Assembly: GCA_027923505.1 (NCBI GenBank)
Contig: BROI01000034.1
Location: forward strand, 184,868-248,867
DNA from: Mayamaea pseudoterrestris
Lineage: Eukaryota > Bacillariophyta > Bacillariophyceae > Sellaphorales > Sellaphoraceae
Direction of reading: 5' to 3'
DNA length: 64,000 nucleotides
The position numbers and the translations under genes are program-made. Below are positions 36,047-45,813 of the stretch, one piece after another. The notes beneath the pieces were generated by a model. The model searched no databases and was not told the origin of the DNA. It saw nothing but the letters and a program-made list of their open reading frames with translations. How positions within the stretch are numbered: the stretch's first letter is position 1; every line of letters begins with the position of its first letter.

Positions 36047-37480
36047 GACCATTCCATGGTGTAGGCCTCCCGGCAGTCCGTTTTGCTCCATGCTAGACCA
36101 TCCTCATGTCAATGGCACACCCTGGACATTTTTTGCCTGACTCATTGGGTTGTTGGGTGGCCAGGGCATGGGGCATTGTAGTGGTATAATTCCATAATTT
36201 GGGGTGTTGGCCACACCCAGCCTGCAGACTATTCCGTGGTGTAGGCCTCCCAGCAGTCAGTTTTGCACCATGTCAGACCATCCACATGTCAATGGCACAC
36301 CCTGGACATGATTTGCCTGACTCATTGGGTTGTTGGGTGGCCAGGGCAGGGGGCATTGTAGTGGTATGATTCCATAATTTGGGTGTTGGCCACACCCATC
36401 TTGCAGACCATTCCATGGTGTAGGCCTCCAGGCAGTCCGTTTTGCTCGATGCTAGACCATCCTTTTGTCAACGGCACACCTTCGACATGTTTTGCCTGAC
36501 TCATTGGGTTGTTGGGTGGCCAGGGCATGGGGCATTGTAGTGGTATGATTCCATAATTTGGGGTGTTGGCCACACCCATTTTGCAGATGGTGTAGGCCTC
36601 CAGGCAGTCCGTTTTGCACCATTTCAGCCCATCCTCATGTCAATGGCACACCCTGGACATGTTTTGCCTGACTCATTGGGTTGTTGGGTGGCCAGGGCAT
36701 GGGGCATTGTAGTGGTATGATTCCATAATTTGGGGTGTTGGCCACACCCATTTTGCAGATGGTGTAGGCCTCCAGGCAGTCCGTTTTGCACCATTTCAGC
36801 CCATCCTCATGTCAATGGCACACCCTGGACATGTTCTGCCGGACTCATTGGGTTGTTGGGTGGCCAGGGCATGGGGCATTGTAGTGGCATGATTCCATAA
36901 TTTGGGGTGTTGGCCACACCCAGCCTGCAGACCATTCCATGGTGTAGGCCTCCCGGCAGTCCGTTTTGCTCCATGCTAGACCATCCTCATGTCAATGGCA
37001 CACCCTGGACATTTTTTGCCTGACTCATTGGGTTGTTGGGTGGCCAGGGCATGGGGCATTGTAGTGGTATAATTCCATAATTTGGGGTGTTGGCCACACC
37101 CATCTTGCAGACCATTCCATGGTGTAGGCCTCCCGGCAGTCCGTTTTGCTCCATGCTAGACCATCCTCTTGTCAACGGCACACTTTCGACATGTTTTGCC
37201 TGACTCATTGGGTTGTTGGGTGGCCAGGGCATGGGGCATTGTAGTGGCATGATTCCATAATTTGGGGTGTTGGCCACACCCAGCCTGCAGACCATTCCAT
37301 GGTGTAGGCCTCCAGGCAGTCCGTTTTGCATCATGTCAGACCATCCTCATGTCAATGGCACACCCTGGACATGTTTGCCTGACTCATTGGGTTGTTGGGT
37401 GGCCAGGGCACGGGGCATTGTAGTGGTATGATTCCATAATTTGGGTGTCGGCCACCCCCATCTTGCAGACCATTCCATGG
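36047..37480 (+). repeat. Satellite C array (about 8 monomers of ~180 bp)
   Basis: It continues the satellite C that element 2 interrupts. Monomer starts (GACCATTCC or GACTATTCC) lie at 36047, 36227, 36406 and so on, 179-180 bases apart. Two near-identical shortened monomers (TTGCAGATGGTGTAGG) lie near 36,590 and 36,755. The array stops at a gag fragment at 37,481. Confidence 0.93.
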
Positions 37481-38084
37481 TAGCTGGAGCAGGAGGGGCG
37501 GGCGGTAGGTGCGGGCATCCCATCGCGTATGGTGGCCATTGCCTGCTGCAACTGGCGACAGAGGCGAGTTAATTCGGTGGTTTGCGCGAGGTTGGCGTGA
37601 TCCTGGTAGCAAGCTTGGCCAGCCGTGCAATGCTCCAAGCGCTTGTCGTTGGCCTTGTTGAAGCGGACCTGGAGATTCTCCATGGTGCGATCCACCTCAT
37701 TGACATCGCGGTCGTAGACAGCGAGATCGGCGGCAAACACGCCACTGTTGATGAGGACGAGGAGCGTGTCGTGGATCTGTTGTTCCGGTGGAATGGGCGT
37801 GCCGGCATCGTCGGCAAAGTCGTTGATGTCGGTGATGCAACTCCCAATGCGCTCAATGGGAACGTTGGGATTTCATGGCGTGAGGAGACGAAGAACGTTG
37901 TCTTTGCGCTCTTGGTTGGAAACGCGTCTGTAGGTAGCTGTGAGATGTGTGACATCTGTAGAATGGTGATGTTGGCATAGAGGGAATGACGGTTCTGGAG
38001 GACGGAATAGTAGTCTTCGTCAAGCGCGACAAGTAAGCAAGCCTTGAGTGCAGTGTGGGCAACGAGCATGGGAAGAATCTGCAA
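37481..38084 (-). pseudogene. Decayed gag-like fragment of another retroelement
   Basis: On the minus strand two open frames join across one frameshift near 37,865. The first reads LKACLLVALDEDYYSVLQNRHSLYAN and so on. The second reads VPIERIGSCITDINDFADDAG, then YDRDVNEVDRTMENLQVRF and a C/H-containing stretch (EHCTAGQACYQDHANL). The helical composition and the setting between satellites suggest a retroelement gag, but I cannot name the family. Both edges join satellite C directly, with no LTR visible. Confidence 0.5.
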
Positions 38085-38605
38085 CTTGTGGTGTTGGCCA
38101 TACCCACAGTGGAGGCCGTACCCATGGTGTCAGCCTCCAGGCAGTCCTTTTTGCACCATTTGAGACTATGCACCTGTCAATGGCATACCCTGGACATGTT
38201 TTGCCTGACTCGTTGGGTATTTGGGTGGCCAGGGCATGGGGCGTTTGACAGGTCAGAATCCACAACTTGTGGTGTTGGCCATACCCACAGTGGAGGCCGT
38301 ACCCATGGTGTCAGCCTCCAGGCAGTCCTTTTTGCACCATTGAGACTCTGCACCTGTCAATGGCATACCCTGGACATTGTTTTATCTGACTTATTGGGTA
38401 TTTGGGTGGCCAGGGCATGGGGCGTTTGACAGGTCAGAATCTACAACTTGTGGTGTTGGCCATACCCACAGTGGAGGCCGTACCCATGGTGTCAGCCTCC
38501 AGGCAGTCCTTTTTGCACCATTTGAGACTCTGCACCTGTCAATGGCAAATGATTGGTCATGTTTTGCCTGCCTCATTGGGTATATGGGTGGCCAGGGCAT
38601 GGGGC
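38085..38605 (+). repeat. Satellite C variant (C'), three monomers of 181 bp
   Basis: Monomers start at about 38083, 38264 and 38445 (AACTTGTGGTGTTGGCCATACCC). They keep the core words of satellite C (CCTCCAGGCAGTCC, TGTCAATGGCA, GGGTGGCCAGGGCATGGGGC) but differ throughout. This forms a separate subfamily joined to reverse satellite A at 38,606. Confidence 0.9.
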
Positions 38606-40796
38606 GGTGACAACTTATCACCAGTCTCAGCCCAAAGATGCCGGGACATTCAAACGCCCCTACAGCAAGCCCTGTAGGTGCCCAAAATACACCAGAGTGG
38701 TGCCAACATCATTATTTAGGCTGAGCTACAAGATGGTAGGCTTGGCTGGTGTCTCAGGGGATGGCAATGTATCTGGTGACAACTTGTCACCAGTCTCAGC
38801 CCGCAGATGCCGTGACATTCAAACGCACCTACAGCAAGATCTCTAGGTGACCAAAATAAACCAGAATGGTGCCAACATCATTATTCTGCCTGCGGTACAA
38901 GATGGTAGGCTTGGCTGGTATCTCAGGGGATGGCAATGTATTTGGTGACAACTTGTCACCAGTCTTAGCCTGCAGATGCCGTGACATTCAAATGCCCCTA
39001 CAGCAAGCCCTGTAGGTGCCCGAAATACTCCAGAATGGTGCCAACATCCTTATTCATGCAGCGCTACAAGATGGTAGGCTTGGCTGGTGTCTCAGGAGAT
39101 GGCAATGTATTTGGTGACAACTTGTCACCAGTCTCAGCCCGCAGATGCCGTGACATTCAAACACCCCAACAGCAGGCCTGGTAGATGCCCAAATTACACC
39201 AAAACGGTGCCAACATCATTAGTTAGGCTGCGCTACAAAATGATAGTCTTGGCTGGTGTCTCAGGTGATGGCAATGTATTTGGTGACAACTTGTCACCAG
39301 TCTCAGCCCGCAGATGCCGTGACATTCAAACACCCCTACAGCAAGCCCTGTAGGTGCCCAAAATACACTAGAATGGTGCCAACATCATTGTTCAGGCCGA
39401 GCTACAAGATGGTAGGCTTGGCTGGTGTCTCAGGGGATGGCAATGTATTTGGTGACAACTTGTCACCAGTCTCAGCCCGCAGATGCCGTGACATTCAAAC
39501 GCCCCTACAGCAAGCCCTGTAGGTGCCCAAAATACACCAGAATGGTGCCAACATCATTATTCAGGCTGCGCTACAAGATGATAGGCATGGCTGGTGTCTC
39601 AGGGGATGGCAATGTATGTGGTGACAACTTGTCACCAGTCTCAGCCGGCGGATGCTGTGACATTTAAATGCACCTACAGCAAGCTCTGTAGGTGCCCAAA
39701 AAACACCAGAATGGCGCCAACATCATTATTCAGGCTACGCTACAAGATGGTAGGGTTGGCTGGTGTCTCAGGGGATGGCAATGTATTTGGTGACAACTTG
39801 TCACCAGTCTCAGCCCGCAGATGCCGTGACATTCAAACGCCCCTACAGCAAGCCCTGTTGGTGCCCAAACTACACCAGAATGGTGCCAACATCATTATTC
39901 AGGCTGCGCTACAAGATGGTAGGCTTGGCTGGTGTCTCAGGGGATGGCAATGTATTTGGTGACAACTTGTCACCAGTCTCAGCCCGCAGATGCCGGGACA
40001 TTCAAATGCCCCTACAGTAAGCCCAATAGGTGCCCAAAATACACCAAAACAGTGCCAACATCATAAGTTAGGCTGCGCTACAAGATGGTAGGCTTGGCTG
40101 GTGTCTCAGGGGATGGCAATGTATTTGGTGACAACTTGTCACCAGTCTCAGCCCGCAGATGCCGTGACATTCAAACGCCCCTACAGCAAGCCCTGTTGGT
40201 GCCCAAACTACACCAGAATGGTGCCAACATCATTATTCAGGCTGCGCTACAAGATGGTAGGCTTGGCTGGTGTCTCAGGGGATGGCAATGTATTTGGTGA
40301 CAACTTGTCACCAGTCTCAGCCCGCAGATGCCGGGACATTCAAACGCCCCTACAGTAAGCCCAATAGGTGCCCAAAATACACCAAAACAGTGCCAACATC
40401 ATTAGTTAGGCTGCGCTACAAGATGGTAGGCTTGGCTGGTGTCTCAGGGGATGGCAATGTATTTGGTGACAACTTGTCACCAGTCTCAGCCCGCAGATGC
40501 CGTGACATTCAAACGCCCCAATAGCAAGCCCTGTAGGTGTCCAAAATACACCAGAATGGTGCCAACATCATTGATCAGGCTGCGCTACAAGATGGTAGGC
40601 TTGGCTGGTGTCTCAGGGGATGGCAATGTATTTGGTGACATCTTGTCACCAGTCTCAATCCGCAGATGCCGGGACATTCAAACGCCCCTACAGCAAGCCC
40701 TGTAGGTGCCCAAAATACACCAGAATGGTGCCAACATCATTATTCAGGCTGCGCTACAAGATGGTAGGCTTGGCTGGTGTCTCAGGGGATGGCAAT
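38606..40796 (-). repeat. Satellite A array in reverse orientation (about 13 monomers)
   Basis: 169-bp monomers run in the orientation opposite to the first 15 kb. Monomers at 38.72-39.23 kb match 23.92-24.42 kb base for base at private variants, with an offset of 14,811. A two-monomer block (about 39,850-40,060) is repeated 300 bases further on, another local duplication. Confidence 0.93.
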
Positions 40797-41735
40797 GAGG
40801 CTACCAACATTTCAACCATGAGGCTACCAACACCAAACCCTGAGGGTATAATTTCAACCATGAGGCTATTATGAGGCTACTAGCCCTTTGAACCATGAGG
40901 CTACTCACACCAAACCATGAGGCTGCCATTTCACCCATGAGGCTACCATGAGGCTACCAATATTTCAACCATGAATCTACCAACACCAAACCATGAGATT
41001 ACCATTTCTACCATTTCTACCATTTCAACCAAGAGGCTACCATGAGGCTAACATAGGGCTACCAACCTTTCAACCATGAGGCTGACATTTTAACCATAAG
41101 GCTACCATGAGAGCCCCATGGTACCCTCATGGTTTGGTGTTGGTAGCGTCATAGTTGAAATGTTGGTAGCCTCATGGTAGCCTCATGGTTGAAATGGCAG
41201 CCTCACGGTTTGGTGTTGATAGCCTCATGGTAGCCTTATGGTACCCTCATGGTAGCCTCATGGTGGATGTTGTAGCGTCAAATACCCATGGTACCCTCAT
41301 GGTAGCCTCATGGTAGCATCATGGTAGCCTCATGGTAGCCTCATGGTTTGGTGTTGGTAGCGTCATAGTTGAAATGTGGGTAGCCTCATGGTAGCCTCAT
41401 GGTTGAAATGACAGCCTCACGGTTTGGTGTTGGTAGCCTCATGGTAGCCTCATGGTACCCTCATGGTACCCTCATGGTACCCTCATGGTTTGGTGTTGGT
41501 AGCGTCATAGTTGAAATGTTGGTAGCCTAATGGTAGCCTCATGATAGCCTCATGGTTGAAATGGCAGCCTCACGGTTTGGTGTTGGTAGCCTCATTTAGC
41601 CTCATGGTAGCCTCATGGTAGCCTCATGGTAGCCTCATGGTAGCCTCATGGTACCCTCATGATACCCCCATGGTTTGGTGTTGGTAGCATCATAGTTGAA
41701 ATGTTGGTAGCCTCATGGTAGCCTCATGGTAGCCT
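40797..41735. repeat. Short-period repeat (satellite D) with strand switch
   Basis: It is built from words of 11-20 bases: TGGTAGCCTCA, TGGTTTGGTGTTGGTAGC, ATAGTTGAAATG. Up to about 41,110 the words appear as ATGAGGCTACCA and AACCATGAGG. From about 41,118 they appear as the reverse complement. The two halves could fold back on each other. Confidence 0.9.
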
Positions 41736-42800
41736 GCACCAACCAGACTATCAAGGAATGGAACTTAAGTGCTGGTGTCCAAAGCGCCTCATTTCAATGA
41801 CGGTTGACGTTGTCAGCAGCTCCAAAGGGCCAGTGTGACCCAGTGTCGTGTTGCTGATGCAGGTGATTCGGTACGAAGTCATTTAAATGTTGCTTAAACT
41901 CTGTCCGCTTTGGCAATTAGATAATTTGCGTCTGTATAAAGTATATAGAGCAAAGAATGGAATGAGGAAGTCATCTCAATGTTTTGCATAAAATGTGAGG
42001 TCTCCGTTCATGGGCTACTTTACTTTAAATACGCATCAAAACTCAACCAAACATGGCAAATCAATCCATTACACTATAGAGCAAGTGTATGCATAGTATC
42101 AGTGTCAAAAAGGACCCATGGTGCGATAGCAAGAATGGATTGGGGGGGGCAACAAAAAAAGAACGTATTTTTTCAGAAACGGAGCTGCGGCAGGACCAGT
42201 ACGCCTTGGACGACAAAACCGACTGCACACTTGAATCTGTCGTGACTTACTTAGTAGATCAAGTGTTTTAAATCTATAGTTACTTCCTTCTGTGTGCTAT
42301 AAACTGGAATGACGGATGCTGCTGCAAATGGTGGATGGTTGGTCGATCCGCGGCGTCGTGAAAACCTGAAAAATTTACTTGAAACAAAACGGCAATATTG
42401 AAATATACATTTTGGGCTGGTGTGCAAGAAGGGATGTGGAATATAGCAAGAACAATGGCTAGGACCATCATTTTATGGTTCGTATAACAATGAATTGGAG
42501 ACTATACCGTGCCATGGAGCCCTTCCACTACCATGGCTGGATAGCATTGGCCTGTTTGACTGATCATTGATGCATTGATGCCTCCTTCATCAAGTGGTTG
42601 GAGCCTGGTTGGTGTTTGGCTGTCAACTGGTGCAGTTGTTTCCACACATTCGCTGGAGCATTGGCCAGAGTGTGGCCAGAGCATGGTGCTTGTAAATCCG
42701 ATGAAATATTGGGGAGGGTTTTGTCATGGGTCAAGGGTTTGGCCATGCAGGTGCTCATAGGATGCTCCACTGGTGCACCAGTGTTACCTTCTAAGCAGTG
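41736..42800. other. Unique sequence without recognisable gene
   Basis: Short open frames are present (the longest is about 88 codons at 41,979-42,245), but none shows a family motif, good codon structure or a convincing start. It is AT-richer than the flanks. I see no LTR, tRNA or known domain here. Confidence 0.6.
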
Positions 42801-42968
42801 GTTTTGTTGGCAGCCTCAAAGTTTTGTTGGCAGCCTCATGGGTTTGTTGGCATTCTCAAGGTTCTGTTGGCAGCCTCATGGCTTGATTAGCAGCCTCAAG
42901 GTTTTGTTGGCAGCTTCATGATCTTGTTGGCAGCCTTATGGATTTGTTGACAGCATCAAGACTTTGTT
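42801..42968 (+). repeat. 20-bp minisatellite, about 8.5 copies
   Basis: The exact 20-base period has consensus GTTTTGTTGGCAGCCTCAAG. Copies alternate between CTCAAG and CTCATG ends. The last copy is cut by the 5' LTR of element 3 after TTTGTTGGC. Confidence 0.93.
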
Positions 42969-43393
42969 GGCTACGACGAGCAGCGTACCCGAGGGGAGTG
43001 ACAAGTCGCAGAGCGGCGAAGTCAAGAGCCCAAACCCTAATTAGCTTGTGTCAAGTCCGCAGCTGTCGTACGTGACATGTGAATGAAGAAAGTGCGCAAC
43101 CGTCATGTGGATGCGTTGTATGAATGGAATGACTGATTACGACTGATGTAATGTGATTGAAAGAAACGGATTGATCGGATGATCTTCCGAGTGGTCGATG
43201 TAGCGATGTAGCGATAAGCTCACAATATAGAACTACAAGTTTGCGACGAGAGTGCAGTTGTATTTGTGTAGTGGCGAGCGCAAGACTATTCGACGAGCCA
43301 TCTCCATCAAATGCTGTACAGACCGTGGCCAAGGAACCTGTATTGGAGCTTTTTGGAGGTAAGACATTGACTGCGAAATCGTCAACGGTGTTA
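42969..43393 (+). repeat. Element 3, 5' LTR (425 bp)
   Basis: The match to the 3' copy begins GGCTACGACGAGC and ends GTCAACGGTGTTA. The true first bases are probably TGxGGC, as in the 3' copy; here they merge with the minisatellite. It is followed at 43394 by GATTAACATTTC. Confidence 0.9.
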
Positions 43394-43405
43394 GATTAAC
43401 ATTTC
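43394..43405 (+). other. Element 3 primer-binding site (probable)
   Basis: GATTAACATTTC follows the LTR directly. The first 8 bases equal those of elements 1 and M and match the complement of the tRNA-Asn(GUU) anticodon loop. Confidence 0.5.
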
Positions 43406-43490
43406 AGTGCTTTGAGAGCAAGAACGAGCGAGGGAGCTATTGTGACACATTCGTCTGCAGCGAGTCCGATTCCTCTGATCAACCTCCACC

Positions 43491-44060
43491 ATGGCGACGA
43501 TTGATGTAACGACCTACAAGTGTGCCGTCGGTAAAGTCTTCGACATTCCGTGGCTCGCAGCGTCCGCAACTTGGGATCCAAACGACCCTACCGCAGTGTG
43601 TTTTGAGCAAGAGGAACTCACGACTGCGGAGGCGATGGCCGAGTTGTCAGAACAAGATGTGACGAACATTAAGACCCAGTACCATTGGCCAACGATACGA
43701 ACAAGCCGATTGCGCAAGCTCATGAGTTGGATTCACAAGCAACGTCGGACGACTGCGCAATGGCAAGACCTGGAGAAAGACCACATTACGAGCCGAGACC
43801 TACCAGTAGCACCGGGGTCACCGACCGCAGGCAACCGCAGTTTTGGAGACTTCAGCGTTATCGGAGGCAACAACACCACGACGAAGCGACACGACATCAA
43901 GTTGGATCTGAAGACCATGCTGGAGCTCAAGAACGATCGCAAGTTCTGCTCCTACTGGCGGGCCTTCAAGAACCGCATGCGAAGCGAGCGACTTGGCTAC
44001 TTTTGGGACGACGAGTTCAAGGCACCAGCTGCACTCAAGCCTGAATTCGCCGAGTATTAG
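43491..44060 (+). pseudogene. gag: Element 3 gag, N-terminal part
   Basis: The ATG at 43491 has strong context (CCACCATGG) and lies 97 nt after the LTR. The frame gives 189 residues, with a helix-rich profile and an ITGGNNTTT-like linker, and stops at TAG 44058-44060. Coding sense continues at once in another frame (VFEAFSGTRVYLQDIV), so a small indel near 44,055 broke gag. Assignment as gag rests on position and on the continuous pol downstream. Confidence 0.8.
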
Positions 44061-45813
44061 TATCAGTGTTCGAAGCTTTTAGCGGCACTCGAGTATACCT
44101 GCAAGACATTGTCCGCAAGCACATCGACAGCGCGAATGCCTCAGCATGCATTGCAGAGTTGGAGGCGACATTCCTCAATGGGATGGCGCGCAAGTTGGAT
44201 CTACGTTCGGCTGAAGACGAATGGCGCAATTTCACCCTTGACGCGGGTTACGCCAAGTCTCTTGTCAATTGGCTTATCCAGTGGTCCAGCAAGGAAGAGA
44301 ACTACAATGACTACGCCAAGGAAACCGAACTACTTACAGCAAGCACGAAGCGTCAGATTTTGGAGCGCGCAGTTTTCCGCCATGCGGATATGGCAGCGGC
44401 GGTGAACATGGCGCTGATTGAAGAGTCCAAGACCAGCAATCCGATGGCGTACACCCAGTTTTGGAACCTCCTGAACGACGTCGCACGTCAATCTGACAAT
44501 CGTCGTGGCATCAAGGAGACCGAGAAGCGTCAGGCGAACCAATCTGAGCAGACCAAGAAAGAGAAGGAGAAGACAAAGAAGGCAAGCGTGAACAATTCCC
44601 AATCTACGCCAAGTAGCAGCAACAATCGGCAATCCAATCAGGGGGGTGGTGGTCGCGGCGACTTGAGCACGGGACGAGGCGGCGGCGGTGGCCGCGGTCG
44701 GGGAGATACTCGTTCGTATGTTCGCAGCTATGCCGACACAAAGACGATCAAAGTTCCCAGTGACGTGAATGCGATGATTCCACCAAACACATGGCAACTC
44801 CTTACCCGCGATCAGCAACAAGAAGTGTTTGAACGCTGCGGTACGAGTCGAGCGGCCAGTGCTGCAGGTGGTTCGACATCAGCAACACAGGCAGGCACCA
44901 CGCAGACGACGAGTACAACACGCAACGCAAATGTCGCAGCCACTTCATCAGCGGCAATGACGGCGAGTGCGGCGACTGAACGTGTGAACAACACCAGCCG
45001 TGGCTCAGCGATGCAAAGTTTCTTCGGTCCAGACCAGCCCACGACTACGACTCGGGGAGCAAATATTGCTCAGAGTCGCAAGTACAAAGTCGCGAGCATT
45101 GACTTGGATAAGCATTCAGCGTCGACTGTCAATCACGGCGCGAGTGGCGGAGTATGGGGAGCGGACGGCCGCATCCTTACCGAGGACAAGTTCCACAAGA
45201 TTGAAGTCACTGGAGTCGGTGGTCTCAAACTTCCGGACCTGTCTACCGTCACAGCAGTCGCCAAGCTTAAGAGCACCAAGGGTTGGGTCATCGGTGAGTT
45301 CCATAATTACGCATATTCTGGAACCGGCAAGACGATCCATTCGAGTATGCAGATGGAAGCCTTCGGACTTCACGTCAACGACAAGCATTACAACTTTGGT
45401 GGCAAGTTACGAATTGAAACGCCAGACGGATACAAGTTTATGCTCGGAATGGAAAGTGGCATGGCGACCCTGCCAATGTTTCCAGTATCGGCGCATGAGC
45501 TTCACACCTTACCTCGGGTCATGATGACCTTCGATGGGCCTTGGGATCCAAATGAGTTTGACGTCGAGCCAACCGAGGACGACGACTATGACTCTTCGGA
45601 TGACGATGACGACGAGGACGACGTACCGGACTTGTTGTCACGTGACGAAGACGACGAAGACAGTGACGACGAAGAGGGCTTCACGCGTGTGACACGTTCG
45701 CGTACGCAGAATCGCACCCATTGTCAGAGCGTGGCATATACGAATCTCGGACATGACAATCAACCTGTTTACACTGAGAAGGAGCTAAATGTTTGTGCCG
45801 TCGTACAGAAAAT
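44061..45813 (+). pseudogene. gag-pol: Element 3 gag C-terminus and degenerate protease
   Basis: The frame after the gag break is open to about 45,877, but the coding sense leaves it near 45,805, where AAAA in CAGAAAATGCGG marks the shift. Gag ends with a Gly/Arg-rich RGG-type stretch (GGGGRGDLSTGRGGGGGRGRGD, here as two short blocks near 44,640-44,705) and no CCHC knuckle. The protease region aligns with that of element 1. However, the active-site word IDSGA is VNHGA here, with AAT (Asn) at 45131-45133 in place of the catalytic Asp. A very acidic tract (DDDDDEDD) follows near 45,600. Confidence 0.8.

Noticed and set aside
37582-37980. 132-codon plus-strand frame
   Set aside because: It is the shadow of the minus-strand gag-like relic, whose residue pattern is far more protein-like.
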